Source of the DNA: Ophiosphaerella korrae
Lineage: Eukaryota > Ascomycota > Dothideomycetes > Pleosporales > Phaeosphaeriaceae
NCBI GenBank assembly: GCA_028456385.1
Contig: JALNQF010000270.1
Span: 1-56,151 of the forward strand
Direction of reading: 5' to 3'
DNA length: 56,151 bases
How positions within the stretch are numbered: the first letter of the stretch is position 1; each line of letters opens with the position of its first letter. Under the pieces are notes generated by a model, which worked only from the letters and a program-made list of their open reading frames with translations, searched no databases and was not told where the DNA came from. Shown in pieces: positions 1 through 10,559 of this stretch. Position numbers and translations under genes: made by a program.

Positions 1-2385
1 ATATATGGCCTAGCGCTGTTTCCATGGCATCCCCGGCTAATCTTGCCATGGCATCCTCGGCTAACCCATGGTTAGATGACATGCCAACACCTCGTATTGC
101 CGCCTCCTTAACTAGGAAGCCCGAGCGCCCGTCATCAGGTAAGTTTCACAGCAAGGCCTTGCCTTCACCTAGTTGCGTTTATCTTGGCTCACCGCTTAGA
201 CGGGTCACCTCATGCACTGATGGTGAGCACCCATGGTCGCTGTGATTGTCTTGGGAAATGATGATCAGATGAAAATGGCCGAAACCCGCTACCATTCCAG
301 CGGCTCAACGACGATTGCCGTGCACATTGTGATCGCCTAACAGTCGCCAACATGCTTCTGCCCCACATCGTCGCGGCGATTGAGTCCCATAATAAAAACT
401 CCACTCTCACCGCGCTGCAAATCAGCTCGTCAGACTACAGGCATACAGTCCTTGGCATGGCTTGGGTCCTACCTTGAGTAGCCGCGTCGCTTCCACACAC
501 GTGCTCACATTATTTCGATCGAACCCTGTTGGGGAGGCAAGGGACCGTCCGCTCACTCAAACCCAATCATCCAGCCATTCACAGACATCCACATCTTAGA
601 AAGTAGCAAGGGAGCGTGAGGCAAATGTAGCACACGTTTAGACATGGCCCACGAGCCACTCATCCACCCCTTTAAAGTTTATGCTTCCATTATTAAAACC
701 ACAGTCCTGGAAGCGATCATCTCCCACATCATTTCCGGGTGCTTGGATTCTCCGATCAAAGTAATGTGCGTGGCTAGCCGCCTAGGCGAACCTCTTCCCC
801 AGACTAGCCTTACGCCCCATATCCACCTACCCCGGATTGTCTCTATACCCGATATCGAACATGCCCTCCTCCACACCCACGTTCGAACGCGATCCAGCCG
901 CACCAATAGCACCTCGCCGATGTACCGAGGCAACTTCCTGACAATACAATATACAAGCATAGCGGCCCGAGTCCTCCCGTCAGGCGTTCTCACATTAATT
1001 CAACAACGCTACGGTGCCGTGTCTATACGCAGTGGCTTCTGAATATACTAACATCATACCACAGCGCTGCCAATGGTGACACTGAAGTCGAATGAAGCTC
1101 TGGGGCATTGCGCAATGCGCCTAGACACTTAGGGTCGTAGTCTTGCATACACCAGGCATGTCATGCCGTGGCGCGATGTGAGTCTAAGTCGATGCTTGTC
1201 TGAACATCTCGCTCTGAGCATACACGTTGGGGGGGCTTGCAAGGGTATTATCTCTTGACCATGTTTGTTGGCGAACCTCAAACACCACAATACGACGAAG
1301 CACTATATCACCAGTTCTACCTCGGCTGTCCTGTGTTGGTGTACTGCTGCTCGATGGCCTTGGCCAGAAGATAATACAAATAATCTTTATCATTTCGGAA
1401 GCGTGGTACGAAAGCACATCATGTGCTCGTCCACGGAAATACGACTTGAGTCGTGGTTCCGCGACTTCCAACCGCAGGCCCCCCCCCCCCCCGGCCTAGA
1501 TGTGAGCGCTACTTGCGGGGAAACGTGAGACGATATCGGGCGCCAGTTGTACAGCATCGACGCGAGCCATACCGAATACACAACCACTCCGCGTCCCGAG
1601 AGGAGGGGCCCCTCGCAAATGCGGATTAGACCGTGTCAGAAGAGTACTATGGTGCCTAGTTTGGCCAAGCAGGTACTTGTAGAAGTGTTTGATTACCGTA
1701 AAGGTAGACATCGACCTAGTTCTAGTCTTTTGCACTGCCACCCTCACCACTGTACTTACTCTTCGGTTTGTTTAGTAGGAAGCAAAGACGGATTCGACTG
1801 TGTTGGCGATTTCACCTTGTGCTAGGTCAAAGATTGAACTTGGCAGATATTTGTGCGAAGTCAAGGGATGGTTATCCTGTCAGGGTGTGTTAAGCAATTA
1901 GTCTCAGTAGCAGATTTTGCTAGGCATATGGCATTTCAGGAATTAAGCGTTGATTGCTTAGGGCGTTCCAGTTTTGTACTTGATAGCAATGTTCTGACAC
2001 TTCAAAGTTGACATGGACCTCGGACGTTTGAAATTGTTAGGCGATAATGCTCAATAGCACTGACTTATATCTCTAGATACTATGCAATATAGCATAACAT
2101 GATACACATGCCATATCCCGTGGGCAAAAGATGTCAGACAGCTTCATTTTGATATCAATGAATGTACCAAAAGGACACTAGACAGTGATTTGCCTTCCAA
2201 CATAGACCTAAGAAAACACCGTTGAGCATCTACACCAGTGTGTGCCACCTCTTCAGGAGTCCAGTATATCAATGATCTTTACCCCAAGCCCCAACACCAC
2301 TCGCCAAACACAATCCGCACACACACCATTTTGACCACACCACAAGACCTGCACCTCCATCAACCACAACACCCAGTACCAGCCC
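1..2385. other. gene-less stretch
   Basis: No convincing gene is seen on either strand. The open frames here are short, overlap each other on both strands and show no recognisable motif. A run of 14 C lies at 1479-1492. The segment may be ordinary intergenic DNA or old, unrecognisable repeat. Confidence 0.5.
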
Positions 2386-4577
2386 TCACTCCTTAATCCA
2401 ACTCGGTCTGACCACCAACCGCTCGCCCGGCGCCGTCTTCATCGCATAATTCGCGCCGTTCCCCGCATTCTCCTCCAGCTCCCAATCACTCTGCGCACAG
2501 CGATGCAACATGTACAAAAGCGCCAGCCTAACCGGCACAATGCCGACGCCCTCATTCAAGCCATGTTGAAACTTGATGGGCTGGGTGTACGTCATCCACG
2601 GCTCGACCAGCAGCGTGACCGTCTCGCCATTGGGCTTCTTCGCGGTTTTGGCAACGAGGTTGAGCTTGAGGAACATGATTTCGTCGGCGGAGGCAAGGAA
2701 GGCGAAGCGGGTGGATGAGAGCTGCATGAATTGTGCGATGTCGCCTGGGGTGTGTTAGTTGCTTTGTGTGCAGGGCTAGGGATGGGTGGAGGGAACGCAC
2801 CTAGGACGCATCGTAGACTACCCCAAGTGCTGAGCCGTGCTTCGGCTATAGCGTGTGTTAAGGCGCCTTTCTTGCCGCCGAGATACTCGACGTGGCCTAG
2901 GAGTCTGATTTCGTCGTTGCCGTCTTCGAGCTTCGCTTTGATGACGAAGGTAGGCTTCCATTCGCACTCGCTGTTGCCTAGATCTTCTTCTGAGGGCATG
3001 CTGAGGAACATTCTTTGAGGTAGCTCCAAGTTTTGCATTGCTTTTGTCAGCAGGAGTTTGTTGTAGATGAGCTGGACGATGTCGAGAACATGGCGTTGGA
3101 AGTAGGACGTGAGAAGCTCTACGCCTGTGCTATCGTCCGTGCCTTGTGCAGCAGGTGGGGCAATGGGTTGGTCTACGATCTCATTGAAGGCGCTGCGATA
3201 CTTTGCCGTGTTCTGAAAGCGAGAAACCTGGCTCTTAAAATCTTTCCAATCCTTCAGGAACCCCAAAAACCACATGCGGTCGGCGTGGGCAGGGTGGAAT
3301 AGTGGCTCCTTTTCTCCAGGCTCGGGAAGCTTCGCATTTTCCAAAGGTTGGAGAATGGCATCTTCTGGGCTAAGTAGGGGTTTTCGGCTCGAGGCGCCGC
3401 TTGGCATTACTATGGCTGCGAGGCGTGAGGCGGTGGAAGAAGCGCTGTCACTATCAATTTCTGATGCGGTTAGTGAGAAGTTTGATCTTTCCAAGGCAGT
3501 GGCAGTAGCGGTAGAAGTATTGCCATTGTCCTGGACGTCGTCTTCCAAAGCGGTGGAAGGGGTGGTAGATGAAGCCTGTGCGCGCTCTGTCATCTTGCTC
3601 TCGTTGGTGGAATGCATTGAGAAAGGTCTGAAAGGTAAAGTGATGACTGAGGACTGGGAAGGCATTTTATCAGTTTCAGATTTCCACGGGGAGAGGTTTG
3701 GTAGACCACCAGCAAGCGGCACGTTCGTTGGCTGGACTGTTGGGTGTGAGTCAACCACGGTTGATGGTACAATCGAGGGCGCAGGAGTCTCGATATCCGA
3801 CTCTTGTAGCTCCAAGTTCTCAAGAAGTGAGATTAAAGATCCCGTGAATGTATCATTAGAACGTGAATTAGTTTTCCTTCTGTTTGATGATGCTGTTATT
3901 GGGGTAGTAGCGTGAGGAGCACTGAACACATGCGGGGGAGGTGAAAACCGACCCATCGTATTATCCCATGGATCTTCAGATTCAATAGCCTCAGGCACAC
4001 ATTGGGACCCCTCCAAGTGCCTGAGATCAGGCGCTATGTCTATTCTAGTAGTGAATGTTTGCGGTGGTTGAAAAGTGCCAATATCCGGCGAGGTTGAGTA
4101 TTTGGCTGCTTTCAGACCCAATGTTGGCGTAATTTCTAGTGAGGATGATTGATATCCACCAGACACTTGGGACTGCCTATGTTTTTTCACGTGGTCAGTA
4201 GATCCAGTTGATGTCTTCTGCTCTGCGAAGGTCGTGGCGATCAGCGAGCGTGGAGGCATGCGAATATGTGTAAAGTGATGCTGAGATGAAGTAGGCCCAC
4301 TTTCCACCTTATCAATCTTGTTGTCCTGAGGTGTAATATTGTCTCGTGCATCGTCCGCGATATCTTCCCACTGTTCGTCGATGTCGCTAGAATCACGAAC
4401 CGCGTCCTCCGAATTCTAATCGAAACGCTTCATATGTTTCAGTACATCTACTGTATCGTGTGCTGCTTGTTTGATGTATGATATAATGGTCTGTGGCTTC
4501 TTCTCACTGACTTCTTTGGTGACGCCACCCGTCTCGGTGTCGCTTGGCGAGCATTCGTCATCCCAGAACTGAGACAT
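2386..4577 (-). CDS. uncharacterised fungal protein, PD-(D/E)XK-like C-terminal region, internal TAG
   Basis: Function unknown. From the ATG at 4577 the frame reads 53 codons (MSQFWDDECSPSD...), meets an in-frame TAG at 4416-4418, and continues open in the same frame to a donor at 2800. A 56-bp intron (2745-2800) joins phase-correctly to the last exon, giving VLGDIAQFMQ across the junction and a stop at 2386. With the TAG read through, the product would be about 711 residues. The first ~360 residues are Ser/Thr/Pro-rich and look disordered. The C-terminal ~270 are ordered, with PTFVIKAKL, LLGHVEYLGG, WGSLRCVLG and FLASADEIMF, a pattern resembling fungal PD-(D/E)XK-fold proteins (tentative). 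The TAG could be a CAG-to-TAG nonsense change, or part of an intron acceptor (GATTAG) with a weak upstream donor GTCAGT. No ATG was found for an intact frame downstream of the TAG until 4259, so a shorter protein is also possible. Confidence 0.65.
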
Positions 4578-5238
4578 TAGAGGAGGTAAGAAGGATGAAA
4601 GATAGTATAGATAAGTAGTAACGAAGGCGCTCTGGAAGAGACACTATGAAGATGAAGGCTTCAGTTCAGTGGGTTGTATAGATAAACTCATCAGCTGGAA
4701 GCTACACGTCTGAATCTCGTCGAGTAGGGGCAATTAGAGGACAGGGGAAGGAACGACATGCAATGGAAAGTTCTTGGACAACAAGATTTAGATACTGGAA
4801 GTCTCGATCCTAAGATAAGGTGATATTCCTCTGGGTGCATCATTCTGTTATAGCACAATGCTTTATTTTTCCAGCCATAAATAGCCTCTTGTCATGTGTA
4901 TGGAAACCTGATATTGTCGGCGGGAAACCCAGACAGGGACACTTCAGATCTAGGACAACTATCTATTAACGTGAATATCTGTAAAGGTAGCTATATCTAG
5001 CAAGAGCTTTAAGAAGTATTAATGGAGGGTAATGCTGTGGCTTAAAGAGGCCGCAAGGAAAGCGGGGCTAAGCTCCGCCATAGATCCACAAGTCGAACCA
5101 CCGATGACGGCATCGTGCCTGCGACGCCATTCAAACAAGCTTGGTCCGTGTCACCCATATTTCCCATGTCTTCGCACAAAATCTGGCCTGTGACTAAATC
5201 AAAAACAATTCGTAAATCAAACAACAGCAGCTAGGCAA
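4578..5238. other. divergent intergenic region
   Basis: This stretch separates two divergently transcribed genes and should hold both promoters. A TATA-like CCATAAATAGCC lies near 4875. No gene or repeat is seen. Confidence 0.5.
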
Positions 5239-6028
5239 ATGGACACCCTTGCTTTTGCTGGCATTCCCATCACCGTTGGTGGTATTGGTGCAAGCGAAGC
5301 TGTGCGTCGGCAACGCATCCTTGACGAAGAAGCCGAGGCCGAGGAGCGACAAGATGAATTCTACATCGACGTATTCTGCGATGCGCAGTCAAGGAAGCGT
5401 AGCGAAGTCGATGGCGCGATAGTAGTACTAAAAGATGGAAAGGTAAATTGCCAACACCTTGGATTTGACATCGATCCACCATGTTAACATAAGTATGCAG
5501 CTCTGGCTATGGCCGAAAGACGCCAAAACAAAGCTTCCAGCCTCCAAAGATGATAGCGAGGATGCGCCCCATCCTTTCACAGGCTTTTACCTCCCTTTCC
5601 CCCCTGAGGATCTTCCACACCGCCCAATCCCATATGTGCCCACCCTTGGTCTTGTGAGCATTGTGCCTTCACCTGCAAATAGCGAATCCAAAGAAAAAGA
5701 AGCTACATCTACAAAGCCTAAGCTAAATTGGATTTATGTCGATCGTGAAACTGGCGAATTGAAGTATGGACCAAGGGTAGAAGCGAAGAAGCATGTAGTC
5801 GGATCGTGGGACTGGACTGAAGATGAGCAAGGGTTAACGTTACATGATGAAGAGCGCTTAGTTGTGGTAGAAGAGCAAAGTGGGGGTTATGGCTGGGCGG
5901 TGTATTGGGATCAGGACGATGATCGACTGAAAAGTATTGGGATAGGCAATGAGAAGCGGGTATTGAGATGTAGTCTTGAGAGGCGTTTGATAGAAGAAAA
6001 AAAGGTCAAAGGGCTAAATGAAGACTAA
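5239..6028 (+). CDS. conserved hypothetical fungal protein (243 aa, two exons)
   Basis: Function not recognised. Exon 1 (5239-5442) starts MDTLAFAGIPITVGGIGASE and ends at AAG. A 58-bp intron (5443-5500, GTAAAT...TATGCAG) splices in phase 0 to exon 2 (5501-6028), which begins LWLWPKDAKT. The protein has an acidic helix-prone segment (residues ~28-45), a proline-rich middle (PFPPEDLPHRPIPYVP) and an ordered C-terminal half rich in W and charged residues (NWIYVDRETGELKYGPR, VGSWDWTEDEQGL). There is no signal peptide or membrane segment, so it is probably cytosolic or nuclear. The clean splice and uniform codon use say the gene is real. It shares a promoter region with the uncharacterised gene on the other strand. 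Confidence 0.75.
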
Positions 6029-6395
6029 ATAGAATTTAATATTCTTGCGAGAATGGTCTACCATGCAGCCCTTGAATATGACAAGACCTATCGGTGCTGA
6101 CTCCAGGAGTGGCTTGGGTAAGGCGCAAGGATCGCGGCGGTGACAGGGTAAGTTTGATGCGCCCTTGCATGAAGTTAGCCCTCACTAGCTGCTATGCCAG
6201 CCACGCTGCATACTGCTACAGCATTTGTTATACAAGTGTTAATAGTGTGCGAGTCTAAAGACATCATGAATAGTAGCCTAGCCGTCGCGTTTGTTTTAGA
6301 CATACCAGCTCAACCTGCTCCTCCCCCCGTCGTTCTAGCTCCTTCAATCGATAAGCAACTCTGTTAATAGATCTCGTATCTGTCTATCGCATATC
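6029..6395. other. intergenic stretch
   Basis: Nothing recognisable is seen between the conserved hypothetical gene and the kinase-family remnant. Confidence 0.4.
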
Positions 6396-6870
6396 ATGAG
6401 TAAAGCTCTGACTTTACAAGCTTTTATTGACCACTCTCATGCAGAGGATTCACTATATGAGGGTAATTTTAGGGTTGACAGTGGAGTCTTAGGTAAATTT
6501 TCCAAGGGAACGAAAGTACTTTTAGTGCATCGATTCGGAACATCAGCTTGGACGATCACTGCCCGTCTGCAATTCGAATTACCGGATGGCTCAGAGGAAC
6601 GATACTTCTTCAAGTTGGTGCCGAACAGCCACGGTCGGACGCTGATGGAAGGAGAATTCAACACCGTGTCTGAGCTTTATAAGTAGGCTCCATACCTAGT
6701 CCTCCAACACCATTTGTGGGGCAAATACGAATTCGAGGGGCCGAAATCATATTTCTTCCTTTCGCAATACATTTATATGAGCGACAGAATGCCGGAAACT
6801 GGCCCGCCTCCATCAAGAGAGCACCCCACCTAATGGTCAGTATGGGTTTCATGTAGCTAACTGTCAGGGC
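6396..6870 (+). pseudogene. fructosamine/ketosamine-3-kinase-family remnant
   Basis: The first 96 codons carry the N-terminal features of the fungal fructosamine-kinase (protein-deglycation, APH-fold) family: GTSAWTITARLQFELPDG, then YFFKLV with the ATP-binding lysine, then GRTLMEGEF. A TAG at 6684-6686 stops the frame. Homology continues in the same frame (APYLV..., WGKYEFEGPKSYFFLSQYI, MSDRMP). It then moves to the next frame at about 6800 (LARLHQES, NGQYGFHVANC) before a TAA at 6871. Thus there is one nonsense codon, one frameshift, and complete loss of the C-terminal half that holds the catalytic HGD/D segments. Family proteins are usually around 300 residues, and here about 155 are left. 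It lies tail-to-tail with the HET gene, about 100 bp away. The family call is from motif recognition and is fairly secure; the exact substrate is unknown. Confidence 0.75.
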
Positions 6871-6973
6871 TAATCAACTTAGCACACAGCTTGCGAGAAA
6901 AACTGTATAGTATATAGTTTAGCCTATGGCTGGCTCCATCTTATCCTCCGTGGCCAGGCGACAGGCCGCCTCG

Positions 6974-9061
6974 CTACGCTATCGGTAGAATCTTGAGAGC
7001 ATCATCGAGCCAGCATCCGAGTGACTTCGGCCCCTCTCCCTTCATCAGCCCGTGTACATATGCATCGCCCATTGACTGGAAAGTAGTATGCGCCGACGGA
7101 TCATCCGTCAGCATCGAAATAACCTCGCTACACCGACCGTCGTTCCGAAACGCGTAGCAACCGGGAATATCTACCAGACCATCCTTTACGCTCGTTGTCC
7201 TGCCACACCGCGGCCTAAGAACAAACGGAATCTGAATGTCGCTGAGAAAGCAGACCACATCGCCTACCTGAATGTTGGCGGCGCCGACACCGACGTAGCC
7301 CGACGCAGTGAGGAACAGGCCGCGGCCACGCATGGTGATGGCGACGAGCTCGACGTAGGCAGGCCACTTGTGCAGGATCTCAGGGAGATGGTGCTTGAGC
7401 GAGGCGAGCTGCTCTAGGAAGTCGCTGGGGAAGCGGGGGTGCTGGGCGAAGTAAGAGTTGGCGGGCGTGTGCTCCCAGTTGGCCACAAGAGCCGTGGCGA
7501 TGGCGGCGACTATATGCTGGCCCGTCGGCGTATATGTGTTCGCGTCCTCCCCACAATCGAAGCCCGCCTCGTCCATGGCGCGCGCCACGCGGCAGAGGAA
7601 ATCATTGAGAGCGCGCTTGGCCTCGTGGACTGCACCAGCGAGCAAGAGAGGGGAAATGTCCAAGGTCACGCTTGCCGTGATGACATCGTGCGCTAAACCT
7701 ATGGTAACAAGGAGACGCATGTCGTCCTTGAAAGGTAGAATCCTAACCTGGCGCTTTGGGACGCCGGAAGAGGCGTCGCGATCTTTTGGTGAGTGGCGGA
7801 GTGGCTCAGAGGATAAGGTTCCCGTCCAATCTACCGCCCAGGATGGTATCTTGCCACAAAGCTTGTCTGACGTCTGGAGAGATCCAGGTGGAATGTTCTG
7901 CTGAAAGGCAGCAGCTAACTGCAAAACGTGAGTAACGGGCTTGTAGTTGTTCCTAGTCGTCATTTTATCATCCGGTCGTATCGTGAGGATTGCAAAGTTA
8001 GTAAAAACCTCTTCTGTCGAGAGCGCGTAGTCTACGTCTCCTGTCTGCCAATGCACCCTACTCTGAGGTCCGGGAAACCAGTACTGGATGACACCGTTCA
8101 AGGCATACAGCCGGTCCTTTGGGTTTGCACAGACGAAATCAGAGAATTCGACCAGTGTGTCCAAGGGGACCTGGCGCTTAGCCCCTGCATTGGCATGCCG
8201 CATGAGCGTCATGGTATGCATGGTAGTGCGATGATCGCGAGTAAACCCACCCTTATCATTCTCAAACAACTCGATCATGGCGTGCTCGAAGGTAGTCCAA
8301 GGAATGCTCCACTTGCCGCAGTGGATCACGACCTGTTTCGCTAGAACCACCTCCTGAACGATCCATCGGCGGCGGAACCAAGACCTTTCAAGAAAAGAAG
8401 CGACCGGGTTGGGAAATTTGCCATCCAGAAAACTCGAGACCATCTGGTTGATCTCAAACCTTCTCCTCCAGGAGCTGGTGTCGGTCAGTTGTTCCCCATC
8501 TCGGCCACTAATGATCAGGTCCGCCAGCACAGTGAAAAAGTTAAGGCAGAGGCGGCTGTCTTTATCGACAGACTCGGAACCTAGCCAGACGATAACAGAG
8601 GAAGCCGAGACGTACGTCTGGGGCATATTGCCTACTTGGCTGTTCCGTTCGGGAATGTCTGCCTGGTTGATGCAAATGGCATCGACCCAGATGACGAGTA
8701 TACCGTCGGGCCTTCGCAGGTTCTGGAGAGCCGAGTACAGGTTTTCGGTGATGTTAATGATGCTAATGGAGGCAGATTTGCCGCCTTCGGTGCGCTGAAC
8801 TACTTCGAGTGCCTTTGGAAAGACCGCCTCGCCCCAAGTGTATGAGAGGGCGTGGTATTCAGTCCGCGGACTTAGCGAGTTTCCATGCCTCGTCGTGGGT
8901 TCTGGGAGGTAGTCCGGAATCTCAGTCTCAATCAAATGGCATTGTAGAACAGCCTTAGGGTCCACCGAAGGGAGAAGGTGCATTAAGCGGATGGAAAACA
9001 AGCCATTAGGGTCGTCAGGCTGGCTGGAAAGTGGGGAATATTGGTACCTCTTAGCCTCCAT
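6974..9061 (-). CDS. heterokaryon incompatibility (HET) domain protein
   Basis: An intact single-exon gene of 695 residues. The HET domain (Pfam HET, PF06985 family) occupies roughly residues 65-240. It shows the family blocks YHALSYTWGE, then LRRPDGILVIWVDAICINQ, then ADIPERNSQVGNM, a VIVWLG strand and RSWFRRRWIVQEV. The C-terminal end has DAYVHGLMKGEG, a tail block common in long HET proteins. HET proteins mediate non-self recognition and programmed cell death after hyphal fusion in ascomycetes. Most genome copies have no tested incompatibility role, so a specific function here is inference. No signal peptide or membrane helix is seen. The upstream ATG at 9061 is the first in frame and precedes a plausible MEAKRYQYSPLSSQ start. 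HET genes are typically variable between strains, which fits this accessory-looking neighbourhood. Confidence 0.93.
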   Translation of the reverse strand: MEAKRYQYSPLSSQPDDPNGLFSIRLMHLLPSVDPKAVLQCHLIETEIPDYLPEPTTRHGNSLSPRTEYHALSYTWGEAVFPKALEVVQRTEGGKSASISIINITENLYSALQNLRRPDGILVIWVDAICINQADIPERNSQVGNMPQTYVSASSVIVWLGSESVDKDSRLCLNFFTVLADLIISGRDGEQLTDTSSWRRRFEINQMVSSFLDGKFPNPVASFLERSWFRRRWIVQEVVLAKQVVIHCGKWSIPWTTFEHAMIELFENDKGGFTRDHRTTMHTMTLMRHANAGAKRQVPLDTLVEFSDFVCANPKDRLYALNGVIQYWFPGPQSRVHWQTGDVDYALSTEEVFTNFAILTIRPDDKMTTRNNYKPVTHVLQLAAAFQQNIPPGSLQTSDKLCGKIPSWAVDWTGTLSSEPLRHSPKDRDASSGVPKRQVRILPFKDDMRLLVTIGLAHDVITASVTLDISPLLLAGAVHEAKRALNDFLCRVARAMDEAGFDCGEDANTYTPTGQHIVAAIATALVANWEHTPANSYFAQHPRFPSDFLEQLASLKHHLPEILHKWPAYVELVAITMRGRGLFLTASGYVGVGAANIQVGDVVCFLSDIQIPFVLRPRCGRTTSVKDGLVDIPGCYAFRNDGRCSEVISMLTDDPSAHTTFQSMGDAYVHGLMKGEGPKSLGCWLDDALKILPIA

Positions 9062-10522
9062 TGGAAGTGGTCTAGAAACCCGACTAACGGCATTGAGGAT
9101 GGTTCAACAATTGCATGAGTGGGTGGTTGGTGTAATACGTGTATCGGCTGTAGTCCTTGTAGATTTTAAATGGTTGTGCGTGCCCTACAGTGATCCAGGA
9201 TAATCATGCGTCCATCACCTCTCTTGTTCTAAAAATAGACATATCCTTGAATAGACTAGTCACGCAGCTTACCTTAGTTCTCGTCCGGTCAGCTTGGTGC
9301 CATCCAGACAGTATCTATCAATCGTTCTTCTGAATGGCCTGGCCTGCTTTGATTCGCTGCTTTGGTGGCGAGCTATCTGGCAATTTGCACCGCTTTACCT
9401 TACACGACATATATACGATAATATTGACGCGCTACTCTCCTCTCGATTCCCGTGGAAGAAACATCCAAACATGCGAGCGCGCCAAAGACTTGGACAGCGA
9501 GAGTGTGAAGTCATACGAAATGAATGGGCAAGATCGTTCGGCACTTGCATCTCTGTGGACGCTGAGTCTCTACGGACATGGTTGTGATAGTCAGTCTTGT
9601 CCATCAAATATCCGCAATGATCAAACTCTCGCAACACCACATATTTATCATGAATCCTAGAGAAGCTTCAATTGAGTTACCTATCCGTGGCTATCATTTA
9701 GGCGCTTCATACCGGCTAGAGAGCTACTATCAGAGCTTTCAAAATCCTCGAGCCACGCTTCAGGATTGACTGACAGGCGCAACAAACAGGGCGACTAATA
9801 CCAATACTACCATTGATCTGCTCCACACCAGGAGGCTTCCAAATTTTTGCAAAGACCGTTTACTCCTCCGTCTTAGGAGCGGCCACTATCGCAAATAGAT
9901 GCTCTCTATACTACCTAGGCATGTATCGAACGCCTCGTGGCTTTTACTTTACTTAGCAACGGTTTCAAAAGCTAAAAGACCTATTCTCGGTTACATAATC
10001 CTCCTGAGATCAGGTACGGCACTATCAGCTGCAAGCTGCAGAGTTAGATGTGAATAATATACAAATGCAACCTCGATTTAAGATTGTTAGCTCTGAGAGA
10101 CACCGGAAATGAGTTCAAATAGACTCCAATTGAAAGATTTGCTCATATACAAAATACTATGAACGCGATCAATTAATATGGGTCAAGCAAACTTAAAGAA
10201 GCAAAACTACTCAGTAAGATGCCACTGCAGAGATACTGCTGCTGTAACTCTTGAATATATTTGTATTTAGCGACATCATCCATGTAAATTGGGGAGATTC
10301 TACTAGATGGGTTAGTTTTAGTTATCTCTTTTGGAACTAACAAAAAACTACCTTTAGCTTCTATAAACCCAGCCACTCACGTCGGGTCTAGATTATCTTC
10401 TGAATACTTACTAACTCTGGTCAATAACGGGACTTTTGCTCTCTTCGACAGGCTTGGCATAGAGAGGACTGATTTAGCAACATATCCAAAGGCCCTAGAT
10501 AGATCTTTTGTGTGTGAGTGAG

Positions 10523-10559
<37 letters not shown>

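Noticed and set aside
644..1042. 132-codon plus-strand frame
   Set aside because: No motif, no splice partner, and an equally long opposite-strand frame; not supported as a gene.
3274..3915. 213-codon plus-strand frame
   Set aside because: Antisense to the Ser/Thr-rich part of the minus-strand gene, and Ser-rich only because of that.
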